Shown here piece by piece: positions 1-12,171 of a DNA stretch of 64,000 nt. The notes beneath the pieces are model-generated. The model made no database searches. It worked only from the letters and a program-made list of their open reading frames with translations, and was not told the origin of the DNA. Source of the DNA: Lates calcarifer (taxonomy: Eukaryota > Chordata > Actinopteri > Centropomidae); NCBI RefSeq assembly GCF_001640805.2, contig NC_066850.1, positions 1 to 64,000 of the forward strand, read 5' to 3'. The translations under genes and the position numbers were made by a program. Each line of letters begins with the position of its first letter. The stretch's first letter is position 1.

Positions 1-903
1 TTGCTTCCTCTCCCATTCCCATATCCTAACCCTAACCTTTCCCATCTTATGCCCTAACCCTAATTCTCTCTAACCCTAACCCCAGCTCTTTTCTTTTGCC
101 TAATCTTTCCTAACCTAAACCTAACCTCTCCCATCTTATGCCCTAACCCTAACCTTCTCTGACTTTAACCCTAACTCCCCCCATCTCTTGCCCCAACCTT
201 AACCCTAACCTCTAACCCTAACCCTAGTCTTTTTCTATCCTACCCCTAACCCTAACTGGGACCTCACACCATTAGACAAACCCCTTAAGTAAACCTAATG
301 ACACCTCAATACAATCTAAAAACAACCAGATGGTTAACCATACTCTGAATTAATTCTGATCCAGAACCCTAAACCCTAAAAAGAGGAATAGAATATAATC
401 CAACCCGCAGACCTAACCTTAATCTACGGTACTAAAAATAGAACTACTGTTGTTGATAGGACACATTGTACGGGGAGCCTAGTAGCGATATGCGTCGGCC
501 CGTGCATTTCCTTTGACCCTCTACACCAAACCGTTGAGTCGGCGGACCAAACGGGGAGGATCAAAGAGATATTCTACTAACCCTAACCCTAACCCCTAAC
601 CCTAACCCTAACCTAACCCTAACCCTAACCTAACCCTAACCCTAACCCTAACCTAACCCTAACCCTAACCCTAACCCTAACCCACCCTAACCCTAACCCT
701 AACCCCTAACCCTAACCCTAACCCCTAACCCTAACCCTAACCCTAACCCCTAACCCCCTAACCCTAACCCCTAACCCCCTAACCCTAACCCCTAACCCTA
801 ACCCTAACCTTAACCCCCTAACCCTAACCCTAACCCCTAACCCTAACCCTAACCTTAACCCCCTAACCCTCTATCTCTAACCCTAACCCTAACCCTAACC
901 ATA
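1..903 (+). repeat. Telomeric and degenerate telomeric repeats
   Basis: Long runs of CCCTAA with variants (CCCCTAA, CCTAA, CCTTAA), densest at about 580-870. The first 250 bases are more diverged and mixed with pyrimidine-rich filler. About 250-580 is non-telomeric sequence with scattered CCCTAA hexamers. The C-rich strand reads 5'->3' on +, as expected at a left chromosome end. The interruptions mean it could be subtelomeric rather than the terminal array itself. Confidence 0.93.
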
Positions 904-1490
904 ACCCTAACGCAAGCTCAGAGAAACTCGTGGCTGGTGCCGTTGGAAAGCCCATTGTGGAATTAGTGGGGGAGCATGTGGGTCTCATGACTCTGCGACC
1001 ACCACAGACAAAGTTATTGGGCCAAATACAACTGCACCCCCCCTCCATATCACTGTAGCTCGCTGACGCTAGCTCGTAGAGACATGGGGCTGGCACCGTT
1101 GGAAAGCCCATCGTAGAATTAGTGGGGGAGCATGTGGGTCTCATGACTCTGCGACCACCACAGACAAAGCTATTCGCCAAAAACCAAGTGCACCCCCTGG
1201 CACTTCTGGCTAAAACCCTCTATCATAGACAAACATAGACAAACCTCAGCCAGAGTGAATTCTCGCTAAGGCCGCACCCATATATGAGGCCCAGAGAGCA
1301 TACAGAGTATATCTCAGCAACGCAAGCTCAGAGAAACTCGTGGCTGGTGCCGTTGGAAAGCCCATCATGGAATTAGTGGGGGAGCATGTGGGTCTCATGA
1401 CTCTGCAACCACCACAGACCAAGGTATTCACCAAAAACCAAGTGCACCCCCTGGCACTTCTGGCTAAAACCTTCTATCCCCTAACCCTAA
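904..1490. repeat. Subtelomeric satellite, three diverged copies
   Basis: A unit of roughly 110-150 bases occurs three times, starting near 911, 1065 and 1319. The best conserved core contains CGTTGGAAAGCCCAT, TTAGTGGGGGAGCATGTGGG and CTCTGC(G/A)ACCACCACAGAC. Copies 2 and 3 share a further tail (CACCCCCTGGCACTTCTGGC). Open frames on the minus strand repeat the same peptide because the unit repeats; no gene is inferred. Confidence 0.85.
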
Positions 1491-1560
1491 CCCCCTAACC
1501 CCCTAACCCTAACCCAACAGGGAGGGTCAAAGAGATATTCTACTAACCCTAATGCTTGGA
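1491..1560 (+). repeat. Inner telomere-like tract and subtelomere boundary
   Basis: A short CCCTAA tract is followed by a motif of about 40 bases (GGGAGGGTCAAAGAGATATT then CTACTAACCCTAA). Nearly the same motif is at 555-590, so a block of subtelomere has been duplicated around the satellite. From about 1560 the sequence becomes ordinary AT-rich intergenic DNA. Confidence 0.7.
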
Positions 1561-4500
1561 GTGAATTTAAAGCTACAGTTTGATCTACATCACCAAATCT
1601 GTCCCTAAAACACTAACATCATAACAGCATACAATAGTCAGCTGATTCACAACACCAGATGGATCATTGTCTCGTTTTGGAAACTGCACAACTATGGCAC
1701 ACAACTTAGTAGAGTCCATGATCTGTACATGGACTAATAGAACTAGGGTTTTTCCTTTTTATCTAAGAACTGAATGACTGTTCTGACAGTGTGGACATCC
1801 TCTCACACAGAGAAGAAGGGGACGGAGAAAAGCCTTGCCTTCTTATGATACGAGTCGACTCATTTGACTTTGTTCTCTGTTGTGTTAACAAGTCCTGGTT
1901 CATTGAATCGTGGTTCTGATTCACCACATTAGGAAAATGTGGAAAGGTTTGGTCCAAATATCACTGATTCAGTCAGAACCTAAGATCTGAATCTGACATT
2001 ACCAGGTTACTGTGTCTCCGAACTACTACTTAAGATATCTTGTCGACCACATCAATGGCCAAATGTGTCAACAGTAACTTGTTGACTTGTGGAAAGAGTG
2101 AAGATGCGTCTGCCAAAGCACTTGGACAAATCAAAGTCAAACATTTCAAGTTGTCTGCTTTGTCAATGGTCTACAACCAAATCTTACCAAACACATACAA
2201 ACATGTGGAATCAGGAAACAGCTCCTTTGCATATGTGTAAACAGTAGCAGTGACTGTTGAAATGAAACCTGGAGAGAAAATGAGACCTGAGGACAATGCT
2301 GCCAACTCTCTGGACTGATCAATCTATGCTGAGAAAACAAGACTGATCTTTTTCTGAGGCTTTATAATGAATTTAGAATCTCACATCAAAAGTTAAATTA
2401 TCCTGCAACACAAACTATGCTGCACAAATCACAGCAAACACCACATTTATCAACCAGGAGCAATGCCAATAAGCAGCTACCTTCAGATTAAAAGCTTTTA
2501 CCAAATATGAATGGATAACTGATGTGATCTGGGCATTACCTAACTTTCAGAGCACAAGGTGAACAAGGAGAAAAACTACTCAACTGTCTGAAACCAATCA
2601 GAGAGTAATCATAGAAACCCTGACTATCAATGTGTGACTTTAATAATCTGATGGGCTGAATGTGAATGTTAGCTGGTACATAGAGCTAAAGCCTTGAACA
2701 CAGAAATACAACATATGGAACTTAGATGGATAATCAGGGAACAATGAAAAACCAAAGCACAAATAAAAACACTGGCAGTTTGTTTAGTTTGTTACTGTAA
2801 AAAAACTTTGTAACTGATTTGAAGCTCTACATAAATAAAGTTTATTAGTAGTAAACCCATTAAGAAAGAAATTGTTTGTAGCCACAGATATAGATGAAAC
2901 AAACAGAGGCAGACAGGTGCTGCTGTGAGTGATGGCAGCCAGAAAAAAGATGGACAAACAAGAGATGGAGAAAGATGAGTTCAGGCTTTGTTAAAGCAAA
3001 GACACCTTCAATACACAACTGACCACAGACTGATGAGACTGACTGTTAATACAACATTCATTTACACCACATCACTAAAACATTCCTGTCATCATCAGCT
3101 GCAGCTCCCTCAAATCATTTACACTGGATCTCCTCCCTGTCTCACATGATTGATAACTAATGATTTAAAGACCAGCGAATCATCTGTCCTCACTGAACAT
3201 TAACCTTGTCTGATCCTTCAGAGTCCTGAAAAAGTCTGTTCAGACTCTGAACCACATCAGTCCAGCTCTGACCCAACACCTGATTCTTCCTGGTCTCACC
3301 ATCACTGCCTCAGCAGATTCAAACAAAAACAGTCTTTTTCTTACTGCAGACACAGGTTCAATACAGATAATTTATGCAAATGGACAGAGGACAGCAAAAA
3401 AGGCTGTGATGTTTACAGGGACATATGAACAGGGGACAAACTTGGTCATGTTGGATGAACGAGGAAATGGATAGATCATTAGATCAGCTCGATGGCCGAG
3501 ACAAAAAGTGAGGGATAGACAGGAGATGGTGCTTTGGCCCAAAAATAACAAAAAAATAACAAACAAAAACGCAAACCTGATTATTTGTAGCTGAAAACTG
3601 TTGAGACAGTTGTGTGTTTGACTGAGTTTCAGTTTGTGAATCAGTGACAGCTGATAGAGGAACAGACTGACGGCTTTGGATCAACATGTTGTTACATTGT
3701 GTTTGTAATTTTCTGCTACAGATACAATAAGTGAACACAGCAGTGTGTTAACTTGTGCAGCAGTAAACAGCCTATTAGTTTTAAATCACAGTAACACTGA
3801 GCTTTAAGTCTAACCCGAGCTGTCAGCTGATGTTTCTGGACACAGCTCCTGTCTCTTTGTGCAGATGCTGTTCATCACTGGAACAGGAGTTCATGTTATT
3901 TATCATGTTAGCTGACAGAGTTTCTATCAAAGGTCACGTCCGGTTAAAAACCTCATTCACAGGTTTCTAAAATCTGAAAAGCTATGATGACATGGTGGAA
4001 ATGTGTTTGAGACAACACATTAGGGCAGAAAATACCTCAATGCATCATCAGACAAACACTGATAGATTTTATTACAGTTTTTAAAAAAAATCAAAATAGA
4101 ACAAGTCTAAAGTAATGTTAAATAATATGCTAAAAATGAATACATGTTTTAAAAAAAAAACATTGCAATTATTTAGACCGATCTTGTGATGAGCCATGAT
4201 TTGACAATGAGAATTTTTGAATTTCATTTTGATGTGATTTTAAGTCTTAAAATAATATTTAGATCAACTGTTCAGTGGTACTCTACAGAGACAGATGAGC
4301 TTTCAAACATTCTGCAGTCTCTAAATAAACTCACTATCCAAACAACAAAATATCACTAAATAATCTGTTTGTGTTGAAGACATCCCTCCAACACAATTCA
4401 ACAACACAATTCATGACACGGCGGCCATGATAAGACTCCTTCAATACACAACAGAGAGAGATGTGTGAGTGTGTGAGAGGCACAGCAGCCATGACACGAC

Positions 4501-5200
4501 ACAGAATAAAAAGAAAAATGAGACTTACTGGTTCGTAGATCTGCCTGGAAGAAAAAAGAAAAAACATGTCTGAGTAAAGTCTCTGACAGTTTGATCATTT
4601 CCTGACCTTCACTCTGGTATCTGTGTGGTTTGATAGATATTATACATAAAGACTGTTCTCTTGTTTAATTCTTTGAACTTCAATTTAAACATGGAAACTT
4701 GATAAAAAACTTAAACATCAAAAAATTAAACATGTTTCTGTGAACAGCTGTGTTACATTACAGAGTTAATGAGCCTGACAGGAATGACATTAATGCTAAT
4801 GCTAAGATAACTCACCTCCTTTACAGGAATCACTCACCAAGTTTTACAGGACCAGGTTCTCCAGGAGTCTTTTCCTCTCTCACCACAGGAGGGTGTTGTT
4901 CTGTTCATTAAATAAAATGTATGAGTCACATCTCCAGTCTGATATTTCCTGACCTTTAAAATAATTCTGGTATCTGTGAGGGATTTTAGGGAGGGGGGAG
5001 GAGAGAGGGAGGGGAGGAGAGGAGAGGAGAGGAGAGGAGGAGAGGGAGAAGCAGCACGATCAGGAGGGAAATTGAATGAGAATCCAAACTGAGTTTGTCT
5101 GAGAACAGACTCTTTAAATCCAGGTCAGTTTGTGTCCTGACATCAGTCTGCTCCTCCATCTGTTAGTTTGTGTTTTAATGAAAACTTCTTGCCCCTCTGA
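1560..5200. other. No convincing gene; AT-rich intergenic DNA
   Basis: No open frame here looks like a known protein. A purine tract of GGAGA units lies at about 4990-5050. A minus-strand 16-base segment (4544-4529) is flanked by a very good acceptor and a GTAAGT donor. This could be a micro-exon of an unrecognised transcript or chance. Confidence 0.5.
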
Positions 5201-5214
5201 AACTCACACAGTAA

Positions 5215-5395
5215 CTAACAAACAGAGGCAATGCTATTCCAGCAGCTCCCAGTAAAATCACTGTTTGTCAGTGGAGTCTCGTAGTGATATATAGAGATGT
5301 TTGAGGTTAAACTTGTTAATAAAAAGCTCTGTCTCTGTAGGAATCCTGTCCATGATGTTGAAGAACAGTCTGAGTGTCAGAGACACAAACAGTTT
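5215..5395 (+). repeat. Dispersed repeat, copy 1 (copy 2 at about 57285-57475)
   Basis: Shares ordered blocks with a segment 52 kb away in the same orientation: ACAGAGGCA / ATTCCAGCA, CAGTAAAAT, GTAGTGATATATAGAGATGT, then AATAAAAA.CTCTGTCTCTG followed by TAGGAATCCT. The blocks are separated by small indels. No terminal repeats or tRNA-like boxes were recognised, so the class is unknown. Confidence 0.75.
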
Positions 5396-5721
5396 TAGTG
5401 GACGGATACTCAGGTGGATGAAATGACAGCAGCTGTTACCTGCAGAGGCCTCTCTCCACGTTTGACTGTCTCAGCAGTTTCACAGTTCACTGATCAATAA
5501 CGTGATTGAATTCATTAACCACCCCACCCTGTCACTTTATATTCACTTTAGACAAACACATCAGTTTAGATTCTGTGGCTCTTCAGCTCTGACTTTAACC
5601 ACACTGAGCAGCTTGAAAACGCTCTTTGACTTAAACTGGAGTGAAAATGTCTTTCCCGCGCGTTTCCTCCTGAATTGAATCCAGTCTGAACTAATGAGTG
5701 TTTCCAGCTCAATGAGTTAAT

Positions 5722-5723
<2 letters not shown>

Positions 5724-5773
<50 letters not shown>
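5724..5773. repeat. (GT)n microsatellite
   Basis: About 25 uninterrupted GT units. A second shorter tract lies at 6571-6596, just before the calumenin promoter region. Confidence 0.97.
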
Positions 5774-5774
<1 letters not shown>

Positions 5775-6600
5775 CCGACCGACCGACCACACACTCCAAC
5801 TGTTCCTATGTTCAACTCTGACAACCTGAGTTTAAACAACACGAAACTACAACACACCGCAGCACAGTTAGACACCTGACTCTAAACAAGCACAACGAGT
5901 CTGACACGCGCCCACACACCTAACAGCAGCGACACAAACTACCTGACAGACATCGCTCACCTGTCCAAGTGTGTTTCCAGCTCTTCCTGTGGTTGGACCG
6001 ATCGTCCCGGTGTCTCTCAGTTGAGACCAGCCATCACTACACCTGCATCGTCCGCTGAGCGCGCGATGCGTGCGATTTACGGTGTTTGATGTGAGAGTGG
6101 GAGTGCGCATGCATGTTTGCTGCCTTTGACAAATTGTCGGGACTCTGTGGTGAAAAATCCATAATGACGTTATATCTCGTTGGCGAATGCGTCAGTGTTG
6201 TTGTTGTCAGATTTCAAAGGTAAAGCTGCTTTACTTTGTGTTTTTACCTGAATATAATGAGACAGTAAACACTTTCTCCTCTGACTCTGATTAAAACAGG
6301 TTTAATGAGTCCTGATCATCAGTCCTGTTTCATTCTCTCTTTAAAACACATTATTCCTCATTGTGAGAAATAACGGAGACGTTTTAGATCTTAACCTTAA
6401 TTAACCTTAATGAGATCAGTGTCTCAGAGTTTTCTGCAGGTGTAATTTAAATCAGAAGAAAATATGAAGATTGTGGTTTTAGTTTTTTCTCAGGAAGAAT
6501 TTTCGCTTTTATTGAAGAAAGAAAGAAAGACAGACTGTCTCTGGTTAAATTCCACTAATAAATGAATCAGTGTGTGTGTGTGTGTGTGTGTGTGTGAGGA

Positions 6601-6938
6601 CGTGGCAGGGCGCAGCTGCCACGTTTCTCATCGCTGCTTCTCTCCCGCTGCTACCATTGGTCCAAAACTGGCCGGCAACCAATGAGGTGCGACTACGATG
6701 ATAGAACCCTCTGGCGTCATTAACAGAAAGCCAGCGCTTGCTGAAGTGGACCAATCAAATCGTGAGAAGTGTTCCGCGCGGCATTGGATTGGCTGCGGTC
6801 AGACGGAAACGATTCTGCGGGGCCGGATTGTATGATGGTCGGTCAGCGGAGAGGTTCGAGACGGTGAAGAAGAGCGGAGGATAAAACACAGACAGAGGAC
6901 AGGTGAAGCGTCCAGGTGCACGAGCAGCCAGCAGACAG
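6601..6938 (+). promoter_or_regulatory. Probable calumenin promoter and noncoding first exon
   Basis: GC-richer than its surroundings, with several CCAAT boxes in both orientations (about 6654, 6679, 6751, 6783). At 6601-6623 there is a perfect 8-base inverted repeat, CGTGGCAG and CTGCCACG, spaced by 7 bases. An ACAG|GTAAGA donor at 6938/6939 would splice to the acceptor at 7731-7732, two bases before the calumenin ATG, giving a noncoding first exon. The transcription start is not determined. CCACG half-sites would suit an ER-stress-responsive ER-protein gene, but a canonical ERSE spacing is not seen. Confidence 0.65.
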
Positions 6939-7075
6939 GTAAGATCTCAGGGGTTTGTGTTGCTGCAGACTTGAGTCACTGATGATCAGTTGTGTTTGAT
7001 ATGACGATGAAGCTTCATCAGCTTCGTGTTTTCACTGTAGAACTGAAACAAGCTGAGTTACATCAGAAACAGAAT

Positions 7076-7076
7076 A

Positions 7077-7136
<60 letters not shown>
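7076..7136. repeat. (AT)n microsatellite in calumenin intron 1
   Basis: A nearly pure AT dinucleotide run of about 60 bases with one AC interruption. Confidence 0.97.
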
Positions 7137-7138
<2 letters not shown>

Positions 7139-7733
7139 ACCAGCAGCAGAGAAAAGACTATCAAAGACTCTGTTACAAGTAAAAGTCCTGAAAACTGCTT
7201 TATATTGAGATGAAAGAATCATCAACAATATGTTCTGAAAAGACTAAAATAAATTTATTATGAGCAATAACTTATTTACTATTTTATAATTGGATGGTTA
7301 TTGGTTATTAATGTCAGCAGAACTGTAATATTGTGAAGATTAAACTGAGTTTAAATATTTTATTAAATGTTTTTATTTTCATCTGAAACAAAAATATGAA
7401 AAAGGGCAGAATTTTTTTTTTTTTTTTCTGCCCTGAACTTTGGTTTTAATGTTTGAAGAAACTGCAGCTGTCAGATGTGAAATTAATATTTCCCTCTGAA
7501 ACACAGTGGACATTTAAAACAGCAGGAAATACTCAAGCAAAGTACAAGTAACACTAAACTGAACAGTGATTGAATAAATGAAGTATAAAGTGTAAATGTA
7601 CTGTGGTGACTTTTCTGACCGTTGTTGATATTAAAATGAAGATGTTTGATGGTTTTAGTCTCAGAAATGAGACCAAAACAGAGTGTCTGTGTTTCTGTTT
7701 GACGTCTGAATGAATGAATCTCTGTGCATCAGG

Positions 7734-9626
7734 ATGATGCGTCCGTTGCTGATGTGTTTCGTCCTCTGCATCGTCTATGGCAGCAGCAAACCCACAGACA
7801 AGAAGAATCGAGTTCACAATGAACCGCTCAGTAACCTCGAACACGACGACAACAAAAACTATGACTACGACCACGAAGCTTTTCTGGGTGAAGACGAAGC
7901 CAAAACCTTTGACCACCTCCCACCAGAGGAGAGCAAACGGAGGCTCGGGTGAGTTCAGGGTTAAAGATGCGTCTTCCAGATTCACCTGCATACCTGTGTC
8001 AGTCACCTCTGTGAGGTTTACCTGTGCCGGTATGTCTTCCTGTAAACGTGTTGACTTGTGGGAAACGCTCTGGTTTTTATTTCTTGTAGCAACAACTGGT
8101 TCAACAAGTTCAGGCTGAGTTGTTTTTCTTCTCTTTGTTCAGAGACTCAAGTTTATTTAAGCTGAAATGACTCAGTGGTTTTATTGATTAAGTTCCTGAT
8201 ACAGAATCAATAACAGCAAACTGAATGTTTCTGCCTCTGATGATTTCAGAGTTTAGAGAATAACAGCCGACTGTCTCAGAGCAAAAATAAATCTGTTTTT
8301 ACTGTTGGAGATTTTTATGTTTCTAATAGTTCGAGCTGATTAATAATCAATCCTTGACTGATTCTGCAGCATCATCGTGGACAAAATCAACACGAACAAA
8401 GACAGTTTTATTTCTGAGGAGGAGCTGAAGGTTTGGATCAAAAACGCTCAGAAGAAACACATTTACGACAGCGTGGAGCATCAGTGGAAAGACTTCGACA
8501 TGAACAACGACGGTCTGATCAGCTGGGACGAGTACAAGAATGTCACATATGGGAGTTACCTGGGTAAGTTCAACACTCACAGTCTGGTTTGAATCATCTG
8601 TCAGAGACTCTGATCAGTTCTCTGACTGACTATGTGGAACAGATGACCCTCAGAGCGACACTGATTATAACTACACCCACATGATGCTGAGGGACGAAAG
8701 ACGCTTCAGAGTCGCAGACAGAAACGGAGATTTGATCGCAGACAAACTGGAGTTCACGGCTTTTCTTCATCCTGAGGATCACGAACACATGAAGGACATT
8801 GTGGTACAGGTGAGAGTGATGTCACTGACCTGGTACATAGTCATGTGATGTCATCATACAGCATCTTATATAGTTAAACCTGTCTGCACTCCGTCACAGG
8901 AAACAATGGAAGACATTGATAAGAACGGAGACGGTTTCATTGACCTAAAGGAGTACATCGGTAAGACGTCATCAGATAATGTTTTTAAAACTCGGGTGAG
9001 GTACAGATCAGAGGAGGAGGAGAAGGAGGAGGAGGAGGAGGAGGACATCTATTTATTTCTGTGTTTGTTTAATAAGATCAGCTAAAGAAATTTTAATGGT
9101 GTCTCCTGCAGGTGATATGTACACTGCAGAAGACGATGAAGAGGAACCAGAATGGGTGACGACTGAACGTCAACAGTTCAAAGAGTTCAGAGACAAAAAC
9201 AACGACGGGAAAATGGACAAAGAGGAAACTCTGGACTGGATTCTTCCATCTGATTATGACCATGCTGAGGCTGAAGCCAAACACCTCCTGCACGAGTCCG
9301 ACACCAACAAGGTCATTTAGTTTTTATTTAAATTCAGTTTACCAGTTTCTGTTTAACACTGCTGCTTTACCTGTTTTCTCACCTGTTCAACAAGCTCATA
9401 CTGATGATTTCCTTTACTCCCTTGTTCACCTGTTCAGTCTGTAACAGATTTTAATCTGTAACAGAGTTTAATCTCAGTGCTTCATATTCTCCTGTTTCTC
9501 TGTTTTTGTGACTGTGTTCAGGACGGGAAACTGACCAAGGAGGAGATTCTGAACAAATACGAGGTGTTTGTTGGAAGTCAGGTGACGGACTTTGGAGAAG
9601 CTTTACTACGACATGACGAGTTTTAG
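7734..9626 (+). CDS. calu: Calumenin, ER calcium-binding EF-hand protein (CREC family)
   Basis: Six coding exons: 7734-7948, 8370-8563, 8643-8809, 8900-8960, 9112-9311, 9522-9626. All phases agree and give 313 residues; human calumenin has 315. The product opens with a signal peptide ([16 protein letters not shown]), carries successive EF-hand loops (e.g. [28 protein letters not shown]) and ends in HDEF, the ER-retrieval signal of calumenin. It buffers calcium and acts as a chaperone-like factor in the secretory pathway. The first of two adjacent ATGs is used; it lies two bases after the acceptor that joins the noncoding first exon. The donor after 9311 is weak (AAG|GTCATT), yet the next exon continues in frame. 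Teleosts can have a and b copies; which one this is was not decided. Confidence 0.97.
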
Positions 9627-10124
9627 AGACGGCGCTGAGCTTTAGATAGAAAACAAGATTTTGCAGTTTCTTAAGAATAATTTATTTTGAAAACCAACAG
9701 AAACACTTTTATCAACAGTTCAGAGACTCTGTTATGTTCAGACGATCAGTTTGATCTTTAAATGAGATTTCACTGCTTTTATTTCCATTTTTAAGAATTT
9801 TTATATCTTGTATTTGTTTCTGCTCTTCACTTTGTTTAATGACACCAAGTCTGGTTTGAAATGACCCAGTTTCCTGCTGCTGATCTTTGTCGGGTGCCTC
9901 ACAGGTTTAATGTCACTGTTTGTTTCTGTTTATGATGAAAAACACTTTAAGAAAACGTTCAGATCAGAGCTCTGATTTCATCTGAAGTCAGAGTTTCTGA
10001 CATGAAGTGATGAGTGTGATTATTATTACTGCACATTTTATATAAAACAACTTTACACTAGATTGTGTTAATTTGCACTCAGAGAAACTACATGCTGTAT
10101 TTTGACTTTTACAACCTGTTTTTC

Positions 10125-10130
10125 AATAAA
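10125..10130 (+). terminator. Calumenin polyadenylation signal
   Basis: AATAAA about 500 bases after the calumenin stop; the intervening sequence is AT-rich 3' UTR. Confidence 0.75.
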
Positions 10131-10467
10131 AATGTCCAATTTAAATGCGGTTTTGTTTTGTGTGAATTTATCCTTTAAAAAAGTTGAAATGTAAAAACTC
10201 ACCGTCACTTTATTCAGTGTAGATATTATTATTTAGTCTAACAGGATAAAAAATATTCATTATATTTTTTATTTCAATATTTATTTTTTATTAGATTTTT
10301 TGTTGTTGCCTTTAATCTGAACAAACATGTTCTACAGTAAAATCAACATCAACACTTTGTTTTATTTACATGTTGTAAATCAGAGAATTAAACACAAACT
10401 CTGAGTTTACAGAGAATATTTTCCTCCAATGTTCAACCTGTCAAAGTCTTTTTATCCATCAGTTTTA

Positions 10468-12130
10468 TTAAGACGCTGTGGAAACTGAAGATGTTTCTGT
10501 CTTAGAAGAAACTTCAGATGACTCATCCATTTTCTTTCCAAACACTGTTTCCATGATGCAGGCATTAAACTGAGGAGAAAGACAACAGAAATCAGGAGGA
10601 TCAGGTTATTCAATGAGATCTGACCTGAGAACAGCCAGAAATACAGTCACATAAGGTTTAAATCATTCAGTGTTGAAACGGAGTTCAAAGAAGTTTGTCC
10701 TTGTTCAGTTTTTACTGATGAGGTGAGAAAAGTGAAACAGACCTGAGATCAGTGGTTTTAAAGACACGTGATGAACCAAGGCAGAGATTTTTATAAAGTT
10801 CATCACTACACTGAGAAGATTTTATCTCTAATAAAACAACAGATGGAGCAACATCTCCACCCTTCAACACACAAACCTGCTGTTACTTCACCTGTCTGTC
10901 TGCTCACCTGTGTGTCTGCTCATCTGTCTGGTTCTCACCTGTTTGTTCATGAAGACGTAGATGAGTGGGTTATAGACACACGAGCTCTTGGAGAAAAAAG
11001 CCGGGATGGTGACGAAGGCGATAATCTTTGTTTTCATCTGAAGAGTAGGCAAAGTAAAGAGCAGCGAGAGCATATGGACCATAACAGGTGACAAAGGAAC
11101 CGACCATCACGATGATCATCCTTGATACTTCCTTCTCTGCCTTTTGGGTGGAGACGGACTCCGTCTGCTGAGCTGCAACCTGAAACAATCACAGAGTCAA
11201 CATCAAACCATCAACCTCTGCTGATCATTAACTCTGCTGAATCATCTGCAGCTCTCAGAGAGAGTAAAAGAGAATTAATTGATTGATAAACTCACAGCTC
11301 GCAGGGCGCCCAGTAACTGGGAGTAGGAAAAAATGATGATGGAGAGCGGAGTGATGAAGCAGGTCACCATCAGGAAGTTGGTGTAGCTGCTGCAGTTGAA
11401 CTCCTCGTTGTGGGTGTACCAGTCAGGTCCACAGGAGCAGCCCAGACCTTCAGGGATGTACCTGAAAATACAAACAGGAAAAGTTCAGGTGAGTCATGTT
11501 AAATACATCAGACTGTGACGACCTCTGACTCAGGGCCATTACCTGCTCCACCCAAAGAAAGGTGGGATGGCACAGCCAATGCCCATGAACCAGGTGAAGG
11601 CGACGGCAGCCAGAGCGTGATTACTGCCGAACTTAAAGGCTCCAAAGGGTTTACAGATGACCAGGTATCTCTCAAAGGACAGGACGGCCAAAGACCAGGC
11701 CGTCACCAGACCTGAGGATGAGAGAACGAAGACCAATGGTCACCTGCTGATCAAATACAACTCAAATAAAACTCTGTGGAGTTTATTCACCTGCAATTGA
11801 GCCCATGGCAGACTCCAAGGCACACATGGTGTGACCCAGGAAGTAGTAACCCTTCATGGTGGAGACAAACACTTGGCTGACAGAGAAGACGACGAAGATG
11901 AACCCTGCGATGGAGATGTTGACGAGGATGTAGTTGAGAGGGACTCGGAGCTTCTTGTACTTGAGCGTGACGAAGAGAACGATAAAGTTCAGAGGAGTCC
12001 CGGTGAACAGGACGAAGCCCATGAAGACGGTTTGCAGGTGAAAGGCCCAGGAAGGGGCCAGGTAATACTGAGGCCCTTCAAAGGGACTCACCTTTGAAAT
12101 GTTCTCATACAGGTGGAAGTGTTTCCCCAT
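10468..12130 (-). pseudogene. opn1sw1: Short-wave-sensitive 1 (UV) cone opsin with a frameshift in exon 4
   Basis: Five exons on the minus strand: 12130-11791 (340), 11711-11543 (169), 11461-11296 (166), 11179-10939 (241), 10569-10468 (102). Sizes and phases are those of vertebrate cone opsins, except that exon 4 is one base longer than the usual 240. Intact features (bovine rhodopsin numbering): C110 and counterion E113 in CALES, ERY in TM3, C187 in GCSCGPDW, and F86, the state linked to UV tuning in SWS1. In exon 4 the sequence reads ..DENKDYRL, then one extra base near 11014-11018 shifts the frame and a stop follows at 10972-10970. The shifted frame still encodes [13 protein letters not shown], with the retinal-binding lysine, and NKQ. 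Exon 5 is intact and ends SVSTAS. As read, the product would be about 294 residues without the Schiff-base lysine; without the extra base it would be 338. Either this is a recent pseudogene or the assembly has one wrong base. The position between calumenin and tnpo3 matches the known opn1sw1 locus. Confidence 0.92.
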
Positions 12131-12171
12131 CGTGACCCTGAGCTTTCTACTGCACATGAAGTCTTCATCCT

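Noticed and set aside
863..1434. Minus-strand open frames encoding a repeated Cys/Pro/Ser peptide
   Set aside because: They follow the subtelomeric satellite unit exactly and have no start context, splice logic or family resemblance.
1763..2340. Short open frames on both strands near the subtelomere
   Set aside because: Short, overlapping on opposite strands, no protein family recognised; the minus one depends on a non-ATG start.
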